A stretch of 9,759 nucleotides of DNA from Rhodospirillales bacterium (GTDB taxonomy: Bacteria > Pseudomonadota > Alphaproteobacteria > Acetobacterales > Acetobacteraceae), in NCBI GenBank assembly GCA_028866335.1, contig JAGWIL010000048.1, positions 1-9,759 on the forward strand, in the 5' to 3' direction. A program made the translations under genes and the position numbers. The notes below the pieces were generated by a model, which saw only the letters and a program-made list of their open reading frames with translations, was not told where the DNA came from and made no database searches. This document shows, in pieces, positions 6,656-9,759 of this stretch (positions within the stretch are counted from its first letter, which is position 1; each line of letters opens with the position of its first letter).

Positions 6656-7721
6656 CCGTTACATAGGTTGGGCGGTTTTGCGGGTGTTTCTGCTGGTAAC
6701 GGCGGGGCTCACCGCTTTGTTCAGCCTGCTCAGCTTTGTTGAGCAGCTTAGCTTTGTGGGCCAGGGGCAATACCGGCTGGCGGGCGCGTTTAACTACACG
6801 CTGCTCACCGCACCCGGCGAAATGCTACAGCTTGCGCCGGTTTCCATGCTGCTGGCGGCCTTGCTGGGGCTGGGCGGCCTTGCCAAACAATCAGAGCTCA
6901 CCGCCTTTCGTAGCTTCGGCATTTCCCAGGCCAGGATTATCGGCGCGGTGATAAAGCTCTGCCTGCCGATTATCGCCGCACTGTTTCTCATTGCGCAATT
7001 CATCATCCCGCCAGCCCAGCAGGCCGCCCAACGCGCGCGTGCCGCCGCCCTTGGCAGCGCCCTGCCCGGGCTTTCCAATGGCGGGTTCTGGGCCCAGAAA
7101 AACGGTGTGTTTTTAAACGTGCAAAGCTTCGCGGGCGCACAACTGCACGGCGTGACCATTTTTACCTTTGGCCCTTCAGGCGGGCTGCAAAGCATGGTCC
7201 AGGCGGATAACGCCGCCCCTGAACCAGACGGCAATTGGCGCCTGACCGGCGTGACGCGAGACGTTATCGCCGATGGCCAGACCGTGATGGACAACCCCGC
7301 GATGCTGGACTGGAAGCCATTTCTCTCCGCCCGGCAATTACAATTGCTGGCGATTCCGCCAGAAACCATGCCGCCCTTGGCGCTTTACAGTTATGTGCGG
7401 CAGCTAAAACGCCAGCACCAGCAGGCCTTGGCCTATGAGCAAAGTTTCTGGCGCATGGTGGCGATTCCACTCTCATTGATCGGCATGGCGCTTATCGCTG
7501 GCCCCTTCGTGTTCGGGCCGCAGCGTTCGGGTGGGGCGGGGCGGCAGATCGTCATCGGCGCGCTGCTGGGCATGGTGTTTGTGCTGGTGCAGCAGATTAC
7601 CGGCTATTTGGGGCTGCTGCTGGCGGTGAACCCGGCCTTCGCGGCCCTCGCCCCATCATTGCTGCTGCTGGCGTTTGGCGGCTGGCTGCTGGAGCGCGGT
7701 GGGCACGCCACGCGACGCTAA
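6645..7721 (+). CDS. lptG: LptG-type permease of an LptB2FG lipid exporter
   Basis: The 358-residue partner of LptF. The start MLLDRYIGWAVLRVF is typical for LptG, followed by membrane segments near 10-34 and 62-82. The coupling signature LGGLAKQSELTAFRSFGISQ (76-95) comes next, then a segment near 98-123. The periplasmic domain runs roughly from 125 to 260 and contains the FLNVQ and GVTIF strands. Three C-terminal segments follow, including FGPQRSGGAGRQIVIGALLG and a final leucine-rich helix ending in GGWLLERGG. The length is as in E. coli LptG (about 360). Its ATG lies inside the end of lptF in another frame, so the two are translated together. LptB, the ATPase, is not in the window. Downstream, in place of the lptD-type genes I would expect beside housekeeping lptFG in many alphaproteobacteria, lies a convergent lipid gene only two bases away. 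A specialised export role is therefore possible. Confidence 0.88.
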   Translation: MLLDRYIGWAVLRVFLLVTAGLTALFSLLSFVEQLSFVGQGQYRLAGAFNYTLLTAPGEMLQLAPVSMLLAALLGLGGLAKQSELTAFRSFGISQARIIGAVIKLCLPIIAALFLIAQFIIPPAQQAAQRARAAALGSALPGLSNGGFWAQKNGVFLNVQSFAGAQLHGVTIFTFGPSGGLQSMVQADNAAPEPDGNWRLTGVTRDVIADGQTVMDNPAMLDWKPFLSARQLQLLAIPPETMPPLALYSYVRQLKRQHQQALAYEQSFWRMVAIPLSLIGMALIAGPFVFGPQRSGGAGRQIVIGALLGMVFVLVQQITGYLGLLLAVNPAFAALAPSLLLLAFGGWLLERGGHATRR

Positions 7722-7723
7722 AT

Positions 7724-8602
7724 TTAGAGCCGGATGCGCGCCAGGAAAGACCTGTACTGCGCCCTCTGCGCTTGCAGCAAAACATAGAGAATGGCGCTGA
7801 ACCCCAGAACCTCGAACAGGAAATAAAGCGCGGGCAGCTTGATGAGCGCGGCGATGAACAGCCCCAGCGTGCGGTAATTAGCACTTAGCACCCCCCAGCG
7901 GCGGATGACCGGCGCGAAGGATTCCCGGTAAGCCGCGCGCAGGGCGGGCTCCTGCCCGGGCCTTGCCACCAGAACAGCGGCAAATGCCTCGTGAAATTCC
8001 GCCGCACCGCCCGCCGCCCAAAGCTGCAACCGGGCATAGACATGGTGCAGCCAGCCGGTGAGGCCCTTTGGCTTTGCGTCCAGCTTCGGCAGGGCGGCGG
8101 AAGCACGGCCCCAGCCCCAGAAATTATAATCCTGCCGCTGCATCTCATAGGCGGCGGATTGCACGGCATGGGCAACACCGGAGCACGCCACCAACACCCA
8201 GGCCCAACCGCCCAAATAGGCGCTCATGGCCAAGGCCAGTCCCACATAAACAGCGGTGAAGGTCACGTAGTCGCAAATACCATCCAGCACTTTGCCGAGC
8301 TCAGAATAGCTCTTGGTGAGGCGGGCGAGCTGGCCGTCTGCGCCGTCCATCACATGCCATGCGAGCATGAGCGCGAAACCAAGGATGGCGCAGGCAATAT
8401 GGTTATAGAAATGATAGGCCACACCAGCCAGAATGCCGCAGCCCATGCCGATGAACGACACCGTGTTGGGCGTAATGCCGTATCTGGCGAACACCGGCAC
8501 CAGCCGCGCAGAAATAGGGTGGATGAAATAGAGGTTGGTCGGGTCCTCAATCTCAAAGGTCCGGCGGATGGGGTCCGCCGCGCCAAAGGCGGCGTTGCTC
8601 AT
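7724..8602 (-). CDS. CDP-alcohol phosphotransferase, probably phospho-inositol transferase
   Basis: This 292-residue integral membrane enzyme transfers the phospho-alcohol half of a CDP-alcohol to an acceptor hydroxyl. The full family motif D-x2-D-G-x2-A-R-x8-G-x3-D-x3-D is intact: D86, D89, G90, A93, R94, G103, D107 and D111, in DGADGQLARLTKSYSELG and LDGICD. Residues 38-50 (FARYGITPNTVSF) are the usual entry to the first helix. The region from about 152 to 245 between later membrane helices is soluble-looking and far longer than in compact family members. The gene starts directly after the TAA of the cytidylyltransferase gene (no gap), in the same operon as inositol-phosphate synthase. The donor is thus most likely CDP-inositol, as in the DIPP synthase half of the archaeal IPCT/DIPPS fusion. 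The acceptor is unknown; a ceramide or diacylglycerol lipid fits the neighbourhood, while inositol phosphate (DIPP synthesis) is the alternative. The family is certain; the substrate is inferred. Confidence 0.85.
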   Translation of the reverse strand: MSNAAFGAADPIRRTFEIEDPTNLYFIHPISARLVPVFARYGITPNTVSFIGMGCGILAGVAYHFYNHIACAILGFALMLAWHVMDGADGQLARLTKSYSELGKVLDGICDYVTFTAVYVGLALAMSAYLGGWAWVLVACSGVAHAVQSAAYEMQRQDYNFWGWGRASAALPKLDAKPKGLTGWLHHVYARLQLWAAGGAAEFHEAFAAVLVARPGQEPALRAAYRESFAPVIRRWGVLSANYRTLGLFIAALIKLPALYFLFEVLGFSAILYVLLQAQRAQYRSFLARIRL

Positions 8603-9319
8603 TTAAAGCCTGCCTTCATCCAGCAGCGCCTCGGCTTTGCCGAAGGCGATGGGGTCGTCAACATCCACCCAAAGCCGGGCACCGATATCATGCACGCGCG
8701 CCTTGCCCCATTCGGCCAGCACGTTCATCGCGCCTGAAATGCTGTCATCGCCCCGCGCCTGAGAGGCTTCCAGCGCCTCAAACATCACCGGGGTGCAGCG
8801 GAATACGCCCGTATCGAAGCAATTATAGTCGCGGATGATTTTGCCGATATGCTTGAGGTGATCGCCCTCGCATTTCACGCGGGTCACATCGTCCGGGTCG
8901 TTCAACGGGTTTTCGATGTTGAAATCCACCCCCAGCGTGACGGTGCCGGGTTCCTGCTTCGCCTCCACCAGCGTGCGCAGAATCTCAGGCTCCACCAGAT
9001 GGTCGCACATGGTGAGCAGAAATGGCTCGTCCAGATATTGCTTGGCGGCCAGCACGGAAACGCCGTTTGCCCTGTCCCAGGCGCGGTTGAAGATGCGGGT
9101 GATGTGAGTGCCAGAGCGGCTGGCAAATTCCCCCAGATGCGCTTGCAATTCATCCGAGCGGTAGCCGGTGACGACGAGAAACTCGTCAATGCCCGCCTGT
9201 TTGCCATTGGCGATCACGCGCTCGATCAACGGCACCCCACGGATGGGGATGAGCGGCTTCAGCTCGCCTTTCTCGCGCAGGCGGGTGCCCTGCCCGGCGG
9301 CGACAATCAGGCACTTCAT
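8603..9319 (-). CDS. Inositol-phosphate cytidylyltransferase-like NTP transferase
   Basis: This is a 238-residue sugar-nucleotidyltransferase-fold protein. It carries the nucleotide-binding loop AAGQGTRL (7-14), KPL (21-23), RANGVS (83-88), a metal/product-site block LLTMCDH (101-107), [12 protein letters not shown] (162-173) and LWVDVDDP (216-223). The last three blocks resemble what I recall of the N-terminal half of Archaeoglobus IPCT/DIPPS (LTMGDH, DCVDTGFF, LWMDVD). I therefore read it as CTP:L-myo-inositol-1-phosphate cytidylyltransferase, making CDP-inositol. Here the two halves of that fusion are separate adjacent genes. An upstream in-frame start at 9352 only reads over the end of the synthase gene. 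ATG 9319-9317 overlaps that gene's TGA in ATGA, gives the canonical MKCLIVAAG start, and is preferred. It is cytosolic. Other alcohol-phosphate or sugar-phosphate substrates cannot be excluded from sequence, but both neighbours support inositol. Confidence 0.8.
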   Translation of the reverse strand: MKCLIVAAGQGTRLREKGELKPLIPIRGVPLIERVIANGKQAGIDEFLVVTGYRSDELQAHLGEFASRSGTHITRIFNRAWDRANGVSVLAAKQYLDEPFLLTMCDHLVEPEILRTLVEAKQEPGTVTLGVDFNIENPLNDPDDVTRVKCEGDHLKHIGKIIRDYNCFDTGVFRCTPVMFEALEASQARGDDSISGAMNVLAEWGKARVHDIGARLWVDVDDPIAFGKAEALLDEGRL

Positions 9320-9759
9320 TCGGCGGCGGTGACGGCCAGAAGCGGGCGGCAAGTGCGGATGAATTCTTCCGTCATCTCATGCGCGATATCATCGGTGTAT
9401 TGCGTCGGTGGGTGCTTGCAGAAATAAGCCGAAGGCCCGGCCAGCACGCCACCCACGCCAGCTTCCAGCGCCAGCTTGCAGCAACGCACCATGTCGATCA
9501 CCACACCGGCGGAATTGGGGCTGTCCTGCACGGAAAGCCGCAGCTCCAGATCCATCGGCACATCGCCAAATTGCAGGCCCTCCATGCGGATGAAGGCGAT
9601 CTTGTTGTCGTTCTGCCAGGGCACATAATCGGAGGGGCCGATATGGATATCCTCCTTCTCCATGCGCGTCTTGGTCACGGCCTGCACGGCTTCGGTCTTG
9701 GAGGTTTTCTTGGAAGCCAGGCGCTGCTGGTTCTTCATGTTCAAAAAGTCTGTGTTGCC
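9316..9759 (-). CDS. ino1: myo-Inositol-1(3)-phosphate synthase, C-terminal part (cut by window edge)
   Basis: The enzyme converts glucose-6-phosphate to L-myo-inositol-1-phosphate (also called D-myo-inositol-3-phosphate) with bound NAD. Only the last 147 residues are in the window; the frame is open to the final base, beginning [10 protein letters not shown], an internal family motif. Further signatures are SKKTSKT (16-22 of the visible part), [10 protein letters not shown] (39-48), [13 protein letters not shown] (57-69) and [20 protein letters not shown] (79-98). Conserved lysines of the SKK/SKT block line the active site in known structures. Full-length prokaryotic enzymes have about 360-440 residues, so more than half lies to the right. 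The gene ends at TGA 9318-9316, overlapping the cytidylyltransferase start by four bases. It is probably at or near the head of the inositol operon, whose promoter is outside the window. It is a cytosolic enzyme and the commitment step for the proposed inositol lipid. Confidence 0.93.
   Translation of the reverse strand, partial: GNTDFLNMKNQQRLASKKTSKTEAVQAVTKTRMEKEDIHIGPSDYVPWQNDNKIAFIRMEGLQFGDVPMDLELRLSVQDSPNSAGVVIDMVRCCKLALEAGVGGVLAGPSAYFCKHPPTQYTDDIAHEMTEEFIRTCRPLLAVTAAE

Noticed and set aside
7991..8737. Long + strand open frame (248 codons) opposite the phosphotransferase and cytidylyltransferase genes
   Set aside because: It is an antisense frame kept open by GC-rich third positions. 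Both genes on the other strand have clear family motifs, and the + frame shows none.
9319..9352. Upstream start for the cytidylyltransferase giving an extra [11 protein letters not shown] leader
   Set aside because: The extension overlaps the end of the inositol-phosphate synthase gene and is Arg-rich out-of-frame reading of it. The ATG at 9319 gives the standard MKCLIVAAG start and an ATGA overlap.

Overview
The window reads as a GC-rich alphaproteobacterial chromosome, probably of the Acetobacteraceae/Rhodospirillales type. This is inferred from base composition, a Sphingomonas-type serine palmitoyltransferase paired with its own acyl carrier protein, and adjacent LptF/LptG genes. Coding is very dense. 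Within the operons, genes touch, overlap by ATGA, or are separated by at most 6 bases. No rRNA, tRNA, CRISPR array or insertion sequence was seen.

Layout from left to right: (a) the 3' part of a polysaccharide flippase gene on +, cut by the window edge. (b) A near-perfect ParB-binding parS palindrome directly after its stop codon. (c) An AT-richer, probably foreign orphan gene on -. (d) A four-gene - operon transcribed acp -> spt -> GT4 glycosyltransferase -> PIG-L/LmbE deacetylase (5303 down to 1956). (e) A 131-base divergent promoter region. (f) lptF-lptG on +, overlapping by 11 bases. (g) A second - operon, transcribed from beyond the right edge: inositol-3-phosphate synthase (C-terminal part) -> CTP:inositol-phosphate cytidylyltransferase-like protein -> CDP-alcohol phosphotransferase. 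This operon converges on lptG with only 2 bases between them.

Read together, the two - operons look like one lipid pathway. Operon (g) would make inositol-1-phosphate from glucose-6-phosphate, activate it as CDP-inositol, and move phospho-inositol onto an alcohol acceptor. Operon (d) would start a sphingoid base (SPT with a dedicated ACP), then add a sugar (GT4) and N-deacetylate it (PIG-L). The combination of inositol phosphate, lipid, GT4 and PIG-L deacetylase parallels the first steps of eukaryotic GPI synthesis (PIG-A, PIG-L) and mycothiol synthesis (MshA, MshB). The main hypothesis is therefore a bacterial glucosaminyl-inositol-phosphoceramide, or a similar glycoinositol lipid, made through CDP-inositol. 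The LptFG pair between the operons may be its exporter or may be the ordinary LPS exporter. Gene-family calls are firm; the joint pathway is inference. Ceramide synthase, the keto-reductase and any phosphatase are not in this window.
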